A DNA stretch of 64,000 bases from DATCMU01 sp036563245 (GTDB taxonomy: Bacteria > Pseudomonadota > Alphaproteobacteria > Rhizobiales > Devosiaceae), in assembly GCA_036563245.1 (NCBI GenBank), contig DATCMU010000030.1:1-64000 (forward strand), in the 5' to 3' direction. Shown piece after piece: positions 33,555 to 41,420 of this stretch. Under the pieces are notes generated by a model. It had not been told where the DNA came from. It searched no databases and saw only the letters and a program-made list of their open reading frames with translations. Position numbers and translations under genes: made by a program. Each line of letters begins with the position of its first letter. The stretch's first letter is position 1.

Positions 33555-36035
33555 ATGATCATTCGCCCCAAAACCCACCCGCTTCTTGGCCTGCTGGCGG
33601 CCGCGGGCCTGACGATGCTTCTGGCTGCCTGTGGCGGTTCGACGTCGAGTGGTGGAGGCGGCGGAGGAAGCGGCGGCACGCTCGCGGGAGGCGGTTCGGC
33701 GGTCGATTGCGGCGCGCCGGGGTCGGCCACGGGGGGCCCTTCGTGGTACGGGTTCTCGATGGCGGGCAGCTTCGATTCCGCCTGCGCGACGCAGTTGCGA
33801 AATTCCGCCGAATACCAGAACGCGGACGCCCGGATCACCAGCCTCAGCTCGGTCGCCTCGCCCGGCTACGGGACCAAGGGCGCAGGTTCCCAGTCCAATC
33901 CCTATGACCTCATCCATCTCGACCAGGCGCTGAGCACGGGACTGACCGGCGCCGGCAAGACGGTCGCGGTGATGGATGACGGGTTCCTTACCAGTCACCA
34001 GGAACTGGTGGGGCGGATCGCGGGCAGCTTTGGCACCGTTTCGGTCGCCGACCACGGCACGCATGTTGCCTCGATCATCGCGGGCAACAAGGACGGGGTG
34101 GGGATGCACGGTGTCGCGCCGGGCGCATCGCTCTATCTTTCGAGCTATACGGGCGAGGACCTGCAGTGGATGGCCGACGCCACAAACGCCGCAGCGACCG
34201 CGGGGGCCATTGCGCAGAACAACAGCTGGGGATGGAACGCCTCGACGCTGAGCAATCCGAATGCCAGCGTGACGATCGCGGACATCGAGGACTACATGAC
34301 CGCCAATCCCGGCGCGACCTACATCCAGGCGCTGTCGGCGGTCGTTGGCTATTCGACGACGGCCTGGAACAACTACTTTGCAGCATTGGGCAATTTCGAA
34401 AAGAGCGGTGTCGTGGTCTTCGCCGCATCGAACGACGAAACGGCCACCTCGGCGGATGTCGCATCCTCCATGCCCTATTTCGATTCCGCGCTTGCCAGCG
34501 CATGGATCACGGGCATCAATGGCTATTTCGAAGTCGATGGTTCCGGCGCCATCACCTATGCGCAACGGCTTTCCGCGCCCTGCGCCCAGATGGCGGAGCT
34601 GTGCATTGCCGCCGACGGCACGACAACTGGCGCCACAAGTTCGGGAACCGATCAGTACGACACGGGCACGGGCACGTCATTCGTCGCGCCGCAGATCTCG
34701 GGGGCGGTGGCGCTGGTCTCCGAGGCGTTCCCCTCGCTCTCTCCGTCCGAACTGGCCAACCGGCTGCTGGCCAGCGCGGACAATTCCTGGTTCTCCCGGC
34801 TCGGTATCGCCAAGTCGGGAACAGTCGATTTCGGCAATGGAATCAGTCATGACTATTCCAGTGAATGGGGCATGGGAACGCTCGACCTCGCGGCGGCCCT
34901 CAGTCCCATCGGGACGCTCTCGATCACCTCATCGGGCGCATCGGTCTACACCGCACCCCGCACCCCGCTTTCGAGCGCCGGCATCGTTGCGCCCGCAGCC
35001 TATGGCGACGGCCTCAAGACCGCGCTGAGCGGGCGTGACATGGCCGCATTCGACGCGCTGAACGCGAATTTCACAATAAACGCCGGCGACCTGGTGGGTT
35101 CGGGCGGCATCTCGATGATCGGGCGGCTGAGCAAGATCGTTCCGGTTGTCGCGCCGGACGGCATCGCGGGCCTGACCGGCGGCATCAATGCCCCGAATGC
35201 ACTGGCATTTTCGACCACGACGTCGGCGGGCCTGACGGCACGCATGGCGCTGACCGACGATGTCGGTGGGTTCACGCACACACCGGGCGCCGGAGCCGGG
35301 TCCGGATCGGATGCCTCGATCCTCTCCCTGGCAGACGGCGCGCTTGCGGCAGAAGCGAGCCAACAGATTGGCGGACTTGGCCTCTCCGTATTCGCTTTCA
35401 CGGGCGGCCACGCCAATCTCGACCGCGGCGCGGTAGAGGGGGCGGGCGCGAAACTTTCGCTCGCGGCGGGCGCCGGGACGATCGATATCGGGGTCAGCCA
35501 GATTGCCGAACGCGGTGCCCTGCTGGGTCTTTCCGGCAACAGCGCCTTCGGATTCGGCAGCGCGGGCAGCCTTGGTGCCATCGATGTGGGGTTCGAGCAG
35601 GCGCTCACCCCAAGGCTGAGCATATTCGGCAATGCGGAGTATGGCGTGGCCTCGGCCCAGGGCGCCACGACAGGTCTGGTGTCGGGCATGAGCAGCGTGG
35701 GGTTCTCGGGTTTTACCATCGGTGCCGGCCTGTCGGATCTCGCGGCGGCTGGCGACAGGCTCACCATCGCGGCGACGCAGCCGCTCCGCGTGGAAACCGG
35801 CGCCATCGCCCTGCAACTGCCCGTCGGCCGCGACCAGGCCGGCAATATCTTCTATGATAGCGTCAACGCCGACCTGACGCCGAGCGGGCGCGAAATCGAT
35901 CTTTCGCTGGGCTATGACCTGCCTGTCGAGGAGGCCACGCGCTTGCGGCTGGGGATGAGCTACGCCATCGACGCGGGGCATGTGCGGGGCGCAACGGCAT
36001 TTGGCGTCGCGGCGGCCTATAGCCATCGGTTCTGA
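33555..36035 (+). CDS. Autotransporter subtilase (S8) with lipoprotein signal
   Basis: 826 aa. A lipobox (LLAAC, Cys at residue 26) is followed by a flexible Gly/Ser stretch, then a subtilisin-like domain with Asp 141 in VAVMDDGF, His 167 in DHGTHVASIIAG, oxyanion Asn 293 in FAASNDE and Ser 375 in GTGTSFVAPQ. The C-terminal 250-300 residues have alternating Gly/Ala-rich strands and end in YSHRF, a terminal aromatic typical of an autotransporter beta-barrel. It is probably exported and displayed or released as a protease. The ATG at 33555 (MIIRPKTH) has GGAG about eight bases upstream; a more distant ATG at 33516 is less likely. Divergent from phoR. Confidence 0.85.
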   Translation: MIIRPKTHPLLGLLAAAGLTMLLAACGGSTSSGGGGGGSGGTLAGGGSAVDCGAPGSATGGPSWYGFSMAGSFDSACATQLRNSAEYQNADARITSLSSVASPGYGTKGAGSQSNPYDLIHLDQALSTGLTGAGKTVAVMDDGFLTSHQELVGRIAGSFGTVSVADHGTHVASIIAGNKDGVGMHGVAPGASLYLSSYTGEDLQWMADATNAAATAGAIAQNNSWGWNASTLSNPNASVTIADIEDYMTANPGATYIQALSAVVGYSTTAWNNYFAALGNFEKSGVVVFAASNDETATSADVASSMPYFDSALASAWITGINGYFEVDGSGAITYAQRLSAPCAQMAELCIAADGTTTGATSSGTDQYDTGTGTSFVAPQISGAVALVSEAFPSLSPSELANRLLASADNSWFSRLGIAKSGTVDFGNGISHDYSSEWGMGTLDLAAALSPIGTLSITSSGASVYTAPRTPLSSAGIVAPAAYGDGLKTALSGRDMAAFDALNANFTINAGDLVGSGGISMIGRLSKIVPVVAPDGIAGLTGGINAPNALAFSTTTSAGLTARMALTDDVGGFTHTPGAGAGSGSDASILSLADGALAAEASQQIGGLGLSVFAFTGGHANLDRGAVEGAGAKLSLAAGAGTIDIGVSQIAERGALLGLSGNSAFGFGSAGSLGAIDVGFEQALTPRLSIFGNAEYGVASAQGATTGLVSGMSSVGFSGFTIGAGLSDLAAAGDRLTIAATQPLRVETGAIALQLPVGRDQAGNIFYDSVNADLTPSGREIDLSLGYDLPVEEATRLRLGMSYAIDAGHVRGATAFGVAAAYSHRF

Positions 36036-36048
36036 GTATCGCCTCCCC

Positions 36049-36119
36049 CGCCGATTGCCCGATTGGCGCCGCATTGCGCTCGCAAATGAGTGTCACCGGA
36101 TCGCGAGCGAATCGGCGGC
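36049..36119. other. Nested inverted repeat downstream of the subtilase gene
   Basis: CCGCCGATT (36049-36057) pairs perfectly with AATCGGCGG (36111-36119), and inside it CGCTCGC (36078-36084) pairs with GCGAGCG (36104-36110), the two 3' arms being adjacent. This gives 16 stacked pairs with a 20-base bulge. No T-run. It could terminate or stabilise the subtilase mRNA or be a protein-binding site. Confidence 0.45.
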
Positions 36120-36196
36120 CGGGGTTGTAACGTGCTTTATGCATTTCATTTGAGCCCGTCCGCACGGGTCAATCCGAACGGATATCGGGGGGAGAC

Positions 36197-37024
36197 ATGT
36201 TGGACAGTTCGGTGTTGGCCCACCCGGCCAGCAACCTTCAGGAGCCTGTGCTCACCGCCAATGCCAACGGCACATCGCCATTCGTCATCCTGTGCGATCA
36301 CGCCACCAACCGCATTCCGGCGAAAATGGGGACTCTCGGCCTGAGCGCGACAGAACGCGTGCGGCACATTGCCTGGGATCCCGGGGCGCTGGCGGTCAGC
36401 CGGATGCTGTGCGAACTCGTCGACGCGCCTCTGGTCTATTCGACGGTCTCGCGGCTGGTGATCGACTGCAACCGGCACGAAGATGCGCCCGACCTGATCC
36501 CTGAAAAGAGCGAAGACACGGCCATACCCGACAATGCGAACCTGGACGTCGTGGAGCGCGGCAGGCGCATCACAGAATACCATGCGCCATATCATGCGCA
36601 GATCTCGCAACTGCTCGACCGGCGCGCACAACGTGGACTCGATACCGTGATCGTTGCGATGCATTCCTTCACGCCGGTTTATCGCGGGCAGTCGCGGGTC
36701 TGGGACATTGGCCTGATCCATGGTGAAAACCCCGGGTTCGCGCGAGAGGTGGAGCGGGCCGCCCTGGCCGATGCGAGCGACATCACGCTTGGATGGAACG
36801 AGCCCTATTCGAATGCCGATGGCGTCACCTATACGCTGGAGCGGCATGCCGACGCGCGCGGCATCGACAGCGTGATGGTGGAGATCCGTCACGATCACAT
36901 TCTCGAGCCGAAAGGGGCAGCGCGCTGGGCCTATCGGCTTGCACGCTGGCTGCCGGCGGCCGCCGCCGCGCGACCGGCCGCATTGTCCCATCCGGATGAC
37001 GCCGTCTCGCGCCCAGCACACTAG
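36197..37024 (+). CDS. N-formylglutamate amidohydrolase family protein
   Basis: 275 aa. The pattern PFVILCDHATNRIP, HIAWDPGALAVS, RLVIDCNRHEDAPDLIPEKSEDTAIP and AMHSFTPVY matches the N-formylglutamate amidohydrolase family (zinc hydrolases related to HutG). The strict HutG role in histidine breakdown is uncertain because no hut genes are nearby; other N-acylated amino acids are possible. GGGGGGAGA lies just upstream of the ATG. Confidence 0.87.
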   Translation: MLDSSVLAHPASNLQEPVLTANANGTSPFVILCDHATNRIPAKMGTLGLSATERVRHIAWDPGALAVSRMLCELVDAPLVYSTVSRLVIDCNRHEDAPDLIPEKSEDTAIPDNANLDVVERGRRITEYHAPYHAQISQLLDRRAQRGLDTVIVAMHSFTPVYRGQSRVWDIGLIHGENPGFAREVERAALADASDITLGWNEPYSNADGVTYTLERHADARGIDSVMVEIRHDHILEPKGAARWAYRLARWLPAAAAARPAALSHPDDAVSRPAH

Positions 37025-37037
37025 CCGAGGTGCTCGG

Positions 37038-37060
37038 AACCGGCGTTGTCATCGCCGGTT
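37038..37060. other. Hairpin between amidohydrolase and aldehyde dehydrogenase genes
   Basis: AACCGGCG (37038-37045), loop TTGTCAT, CGCCGGTT (37053-37060): eight perfect pairs, no T-run. It may end the amidohydrolase transcript inefficiently or be an operator for the following gene. Confidence 0.4.
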
Positions 37061-37118
37061 GAGGTGTGACCGCAAGCCGGCGTAGAACTGACCGGTGCAA
37101 GCACGAGGCAACTGTCCC

Positions 37119-38501
37119 ATGACCGACAAAGTGAAGATCGTTTCTCCAGTGGACGGGCGGGTCTATGCGGCGCGCGAACTGGCAACGCCGGCGCAGGTCG
37201 AGGCGGCGGTTGCCCGGGCGAGAACTGCGCGCCAGGTCTGGAACGAAGTCACGCTCGACGAACGGGCCGCCGCCGTCGCGCATTTCGTGGATGCGCTCCT
37301 CGAGATGAACCCCCAGATCGTGCCCGAACTCGCCTGGCAGATGGGCCGACCGGTGCGCTATGGCGGCGAGGCGCGCGGGGTGGAAGAGCGAGGGCGGCAC
37401 ATGATCTCGATCGCCGCTGAATCTCTTGCCCCGATCGAGAAGACCGACAGGGCCGGTTTCCGCCGGTTCATTGCGCGCGAACCGCTGGGCACGATGCTGG
37501 TCATCGCACCATGGAACTATCCCTACCTCACCGCGATCAATTCCATCGTGCCGGGCCTTATGGCCGGCAATGCGGTCATTCTCAAGCATGCCAGCCAGAC
37601 ATTGCTGGTCGGCGAGCGGTTTGCGGACGCCGCGCAAAAGGCCGGCCTGCCGGAGGGATTGTTCCAGAACCTTGTGATGAGCCATCAGGACACCGAGGCC
37701 CTGATCGGTTCGGGCCGGATCGACCATGTCAATTTCACCGGATCGGTTGACGGAGGCCGGCGGATCGAGAAGGCGGCGGCAGGCACATTCGCAACCCTGG
37801 GGCTGGAACTGGGGGGCAAGGATCCCGCCTATGTCCGCCCCGACGCCGATATTGCCCATGCGGTCGAGAACCTGGTCGACGGATCATTCTTCAATTCCGG
37901 GCAGAGTTGCTGCGGCATCGAGCGCGTTTATGTGCACGAGGACGTCTACGCGCCTTTCGTGGAAGGGTTCGTGGATCTGGCGCGGACCTACACGCTTGGC
38001 GATCCGCTCGACCCCGAGACCGTCGTTGGACCAATGGCGTCGCCACGTTTTGCCGATCATGTTCGCGGGCAGACCGCAGAGGCCTTGCGAAAGGGCGCAA
38101 AGGCCCTGCTTGGCTTCCGGCATGACCGCGACCGCGAGGGTTCACCCTATCTTGCCCCTGAAATTCTGGTCGACGTGAATCACCAGATGTCGGTGATGCG
38201 CGACGAGAGTTTCGGACCCGTGGTGGGGATCATGAAGGTGCGGGACGACGAGGAAGCGCTGCAACTCATGAACGACAGCCCCTATGGCCTGACCGCCTCG
38301 ATCTGGACCCGCGACACGGATGCCGCGATGGCGCTGGGTTCGAGGATCGAAACGGGCACTGTGTTCATGAACCGTTGCGACTATCTCGACCCCGGCCTGG
38401 TGTGGACCGGGGTGAAGGATACCGGAAAGGGCGGCGCGCTCAGCGAGATCGGCTATCACAACCTCACGCAACCCAAGTCCTATCATCTGCGGCAGATCTG
38501 A
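37119..38501 (+). CDS. NAD(P)-dependent aldehyde dehydrogenase
   Basis: 460 aa. The ALDH catalytic residues are visible: Glu 230 in LGLELGGKD and Cys 264 in NSGQSCCGIERV; PWNYP, FTGSV and ESFGPVVGI are conserved blocks. The aldehyde is not identifiable. The ATG at 37119 (MTDKVKIVSPVDG) is preferred over an ATG at 37095. An iron-containing alcohol dehydrogenase follows after 24 bases, so the two enzymes probably act on the same alcohol-aldehyde-acid route. Confidence 0.9.
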   Translation: MTDKVKIVSPVDGRVYAARELATPAQVEAAVARARTARQVWNEVTLDERAAAVAHFVDALLEMNPQIVPELAWQMGRPVRYGGEARGVEERGRHMISIAAESLAPIEKTDRAGFRRFIAREPLGTMLVIAPWNYPYLTAINSIVPGLMAGNAVILKHASQTLLVGERFADAAQKAGLPEGLFQNLVMSHQDTEALIGSGRIDHVNFTGSVDGGRRIEKAAAGTFATLGLELGGKDPAYVRPDADIAHAVENLVDGSFFNSGQSCCGIERVYVHEDVYAPFVEGFVDLARTYTLGDPLDPETVVGPMASPRFADHVRGQTAEALRKGAKALLGFRHDRDREGSPYLAPEILVDVNHQMSVMRDESFGPVVGIMKVRDDEEALQLMNDSPYGLTASIWTRDTDAAMALGSRIETGTVFMNRCDYLDPGLVWTGVKDTGKGGALSEIGYHNLTQPKSYHLRQI

Positions 38502-38525
38502 CCGCGCACAGCCAAGGCACAGCAA

Positions 38526-39686
38526 ATGACCACGCCGACCGCAAACTGGAACTACCCGACCGCCATCCGTTTTGGCTCCGGGCGCATCCGGGAACTGCCG
38601 GAAGTGCTGAAGAACACTGGCATCGCACGGCCGCTTCTGGTGACCGACGCAGGCCTTGCCGCTTTGCCGGTCACAACATCGACGCTTGAGATGCTGCGCG
38701 AGGCCGGGGTGCCGGCAGACCTCTTCTGCGACGTCAAGCCCAATCCGGTCGCCGCCAATGTCGAGGCCGGCGTCGCCGCGTTCAGGGCGGGCGGGCACGA
38801 TGGCGTGATCGCCTTCGGTGGCGGTTCGGGGCTCGATACGGCCAAGGTCATTGCTTTCATGGCCGGCCAGACGCGCCCCATGTGGGACTTCGAGGATATC
38901 GGCGACTGGTGGACCCGCGCGAATCCGGAGGGGATCGCGCCCGTCATCGCCGTTCCGACCACCGCGGGAACCGGGTCGGAGGTCGGTCGCGCCGGGGTCA
39001 TCACCGACGAGACGACACACACCAAGAAAGTGATCTTCCATCCCGCAATGATGCCGCGCACGGTAATCATGGATCCCGAACTGACCGTGGGCATGCCGAC
39101 TTCGATTACGGTTGGCACCGGAATGGATGCCCTGGCCCATTGTCTGGAAGCCTATTGCTCGCCCTCATACCATCCCATGGCCGAGGGAATTGCGCTCGAG
39201 GGCATGCGGCTTGTCTTTGAGAACCTGCCGATCGTTGCGGCGAATGGCGCAGACGTGCTGGCGAGGGGGCACATGATGAGCGCTGCCGCGATGGGAGCCA
39301 CCGCCTTCCAGAAGGGGCTCGGGGCAATCCATTCGCTTTCGCACCCGGTCGGCGCGCTTTACGACACGCATCACGGCATGACCAACGCGGTTTTCATGCC
39401 CTATGTGTTGACGGTCAATCGACCGGCGATCGAAGAGAAGATCCGCCGGGCAGCGGCCTACCTCGGGATGCAGCCATCGTTCGACGCCTTCGTCGAGGCG
39501 GTTCTCCGGCTTCGGGAGAGGCTGGGGGTGCCCCATACGCTTGGGGCGTTCAATGTGCCCAATGACAAACGGGTGCAGATTGCGGAGATGGCTGTGGTCG
39601 ACCCCACGGCCGGCGGCAATCCGGTCGAGGTGACGCGCGAGGTTGCGCTTGAAATATTCGACCGGGCGATGGCCGGAGAGGTATAG
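38526..39686 (+). CDS. Iron-containing alcohol dehydrogenase
   Basis: 386 aa group III alcohol dehydrogenase. NAD-binding GGGSGLDTAK, PTTAGTGSEV, and the metal-ligand regions DALAHCLEAY and IHSLSHPVGALYDTHHGMTNA are present. It oxidises or reduces an unknown alcohol; pairing with the upstream aldehyde dehydrogenase suggests sequential oxidation. No membrane or signal segment. Confidence 0.9.
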   Translation: MTTPTANWNYPTAIRFGSGRIRELPEVLKNTGIARPLLVTDAGLAALPVTTSTLEMLREAGVPADLFCDVKPNPVAANVEAGVAAFRAGGHDGVIAFGGGSGLDTAKVIAFMAGQTRPMWDFEDIGDWWTRANPEGIAPVIAVPTTAGTGSEVGRAGVITDETTHTKKVIFHPAMMPRTVIMDPELTVGMPTSITVGTGMDALAHCLEAYCSPSYHPMAEGIALEGMRLVFENLPIVAANGADVLARGHMMSAAAMGATAFQKGLGAIHSLSHPVGALYDTHHGMTNAVFMPYVLTVNRPAIEEKIRRAAAYLGMQPSFDAFVEAVLRLRERLGVPHTLGAFNVPNDKRVQIAEMAVVDPTAGGNPVEVTREVALEIFDRAMAGEV

Positions 39687-39761
39687 ACCGCAAGGGCCAT
39701 ACCTTGTGACGAGCAAGCGTGCTAGAGCGGCACCGGAATCACAAATGTCAGGAGTTGAGGC

Positions 39762-40670
39762 GTGGCCAAGCGATTTGTTGGCATCGGAGAGTGCATGATC
39801 GAAATGTCGGGGGGCGTTTCGGGCCAGTACCGTCTGGGCTTCGCTGGTGACACGCTGAATGCGAGCTGGTATGCGCGCGCCGGGCTCGGCGAGGACTGGC
39901 AGGTCGATTACGTCACCGCGCTCGGCGATGACATCTACTCGGACCAGATGATTGCCTTTTTCGATGCGAATGGCATCGGCACATCCCGCATTCAGCGCAT
40001 CGTCAACGCCCGGCCCGGCCTCTATCTCATTCATCAGGCCCATGGGGACCGGCACTTCACCTATTGGCGAGATACAGCCGCTGCCCGGCGTCTTGCCGAC
40101 GACCCGGAACGTCTCGACGCAAGCCTTGACGGGGCGAGCCTGGTCTATTTTTCCGGCATAACGCTCGGCATTCTCACACCGGATGCCCGGGCCGCGCTGC
40201 TGGGGGCGCTTGCATCCGCTCGCAAGAAGGGCGCGCGCCTCGCATTCGACCCCAACATCCGCCCTGCCCTGTGGCCCGACGAGGATGCGTTGCGCGATGC
40301 GATCACGGCCGCGGCGAGCATCTCGGATATCGTGATGCCCACCCATACGGACGAACAACCCGTGTTCGGAGACGAGACGCCCGCGGCGACCGCCCAACGC
40401 TATCGCGACCTGGGCGTGGCCGAGGTGGTGGTGAAGGACGGGGCCGAACCGGCATTGGTCGCGTATGACGAAGGCCATGTGCTGGTCGGCGCGGAGGACA
40501 ATGTGGACGTGATCGACGCAACCGGCGCTGGCGACAGCTTCAATGGCGCCTACCTCGCTGCGCGTCTAAGTGGACATGCACCCCTGGAAGCGGCCCGCGC
40601 AGCGCACCGGACCGCCGCGACCGTGATCGGCCACCATGGCGCATTGGTGGACTTCCAGTTTCTTGGCTGA
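39762..40670 (+). CDS. kdgK: PfkB family sugar kinase, probably 2-keto-3-deoxygluconate kinase
   Basis: 302 aa ribokinase-fold kinase. It opens with FVGIGECMIEMSGG and has GFAGDTLNASWYARA, typical of KDG kinases, and the PfkB signature DATGAGDSFNGAYLAA with the catalytic Asp in GAGD. KDG kinase makes 2-keto-3-deoxy-6-phosphogluconate for the Entner-Doudoroff route. The GTG start is preceded by AGGAG. No dehydratase gene for KDG is adjacent, so the assignment rests on sequence pattern. Confidence 0.8.
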   Translation: MAKRFVGIGECMIEMSGGVSGQYRLGFAGDTLNASWYARAGLGEDWQVDYVTALGDDIYSDQMIAFFDANGIGTSRIQRIVNARPGLYLIHQAHGDRHFTYWRDTAAARRLADDPERLDASLDGASLVYFSGITLGILTPDARAALLGALASARKKGARLAFDPNIRPALWPDEDALRDAITAAASISDIVMPTHTDEQPVFGDETPAATAQRYRDLGVAEVVVKDGAEPALVAYDEGHVLVGAEDNVDVIDATGAGDSFNGAYLAARLSGHAPLEAARAAHRTAATVIGHHGALVDFQFLG

Positions 40671-40676
40671 CGCAGC

Positions 40677-41222
40677 TCAGAACATCTTGCCTTCGCGTTC
40701 CGCCATATAGGCGATTTCCTCGGGCGTAGATGTCCGATCCAGCGCCTTGTTGCGCATGGGGTAGCGGCCGAAGCGGCGGATCAGGTCGAGATGCCCCGTC
40801 TCAAAACTGAGCAGATCCGGATTTTCCAGAGCCTCGAACCGGGGTAGCGCCCATTCGTGAACGACCAGGGATTCGGAGTGCATGAATGGCATGTAGAAGA
40901 ACTGCCGGCGCTGCGGCTCGAACCCGGCGTCCAGGCCGGCGGCAACCGCCTCCTGGGCGAGGACCAGCGCCATGCCGTCCGTCGCAAAGGCCTGCGACGA
41001 ACCACGGTGTAGCTGCCGGCTGAACTGGTCGAGAACGATAATCTCCGCCAGACGTCCCTCAGGGGTCGACCGCCATTCGACGGCCTCGCCAAGTGCAACA
41101 GCCGCATGCAGCCCTGCGAACCGCTCCGCGAGCTTTTGGTCGAACGCAGCATCGCCCGAGAACCAGTCCTTTGGACCGTGTTCCACGAACCAGAAATCCA
41201 GCACCGCCTGTGTTTCGCCCAT
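40677..41222 (-). CDS. DUF924 family protein
   Basis: 181 aa, soluble and all-helical. The pattern VLDFWFVEHGPKDWFS, IIVLDQFSRQLHRGSSQAFATD, FFYMPFMHSESLVVHEWA and GRYPMRNKALDR identifies DUF924, a TPR-like family of unknown function. Convergent with the sugar kinase; divergent from mntH, with its own promoter upstream. Confidence 0.87.
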   Translation of the reverse strand: MGETQAVLDFWFVEHGPKDWFSGDAAFDQKLAERFAGLHAAVALGEAVEWRSTPEGRLAEIIVLDQFSRQLHRGSSQAFATDGMALVLAQEAVAAGLDAGFEPQRRQFFYMPFMHSESLVVHEWALPRFEALENPDLLSFETGHLDLIRRFGRYPMRNKALDRTSTPEEIAYMAEREGKMF

Positions 41223-41252
41223 CGTCTGCTCCCTTGCTGCGACCGGGGTCGC

Positions 41253-41280
41253 ACAATAAGGTTGCGCGGCGACTTGTCAA
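41253..41280 (-). promoter_or_regulatory. Predicted promoter of the DUF924 gene
   Basis: On the minus strand TTGACA (41280-41275, exact -35 consensus), spacer 16, TATTGT (41258-41253, four of six). Confidence 0.6.
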
Positions 41281-41312
41281 AGACGCCTGAACATCGGTTG
41301 CCCTGGCTGTTT

Positions 41313-41329
41313 TTGCAAACCGTTCGCAA
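41313..41329. promoter_or_regulatory. Mur/MntR-like operator box 1 upstream of mntH
   Basis: TTGCAAACCGTTCGCAA: seven of eight positions pair in an inverted repeat. It lies just upstream of the predicted -35 (TTGACT 41336-41341). The form is like the manganese-responsive Mur boxes described ahead of mntH and sitABCD in Rhizobiales. Confidence 0.65.
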
Positions 41330-41335
41330 TAGATC

Positions 41336-41364
41336 TTGACTTCGCAACCCAGACAACGGATATC
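41336..41364 (+). promoter_or_regulatory. mntH: Predicted mntH promoter
   Basis: TTGACT (41336-41341), spacer 17, GATATC (41359-41364). The -10 is poor, as expected for a regulated promoter, and the two palindromic boxes flank this segment. Confidence 0.45.
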
Positions 41365-41365
41365 G

Positions 41366-41382
41366 TTGCAAATCGTTCGCAT
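41366..41382. promoter_or_regulatory. Mur/MntR-like operator box 2 upstream of mntH
   Basis: TTGCAAATCGTTCGCAT, differing from box 1 at only two of 17 positions. It covers the predicted start site, and the box centres are 53 bases apart, close to five helical turns. Confidence 0.65.
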
Positions 41383-41420
41383 TTTCAGAAATCGGCACTG
41401 AGTCCGGAGTTCTCTTCTTC

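Noticed and set aside
36154..36169. Small hairpin CCCGT/ACGGG ahead of the amidohydrolase gene
   Set aside because: Five pairs in GC-rich DNA are expected by chance.
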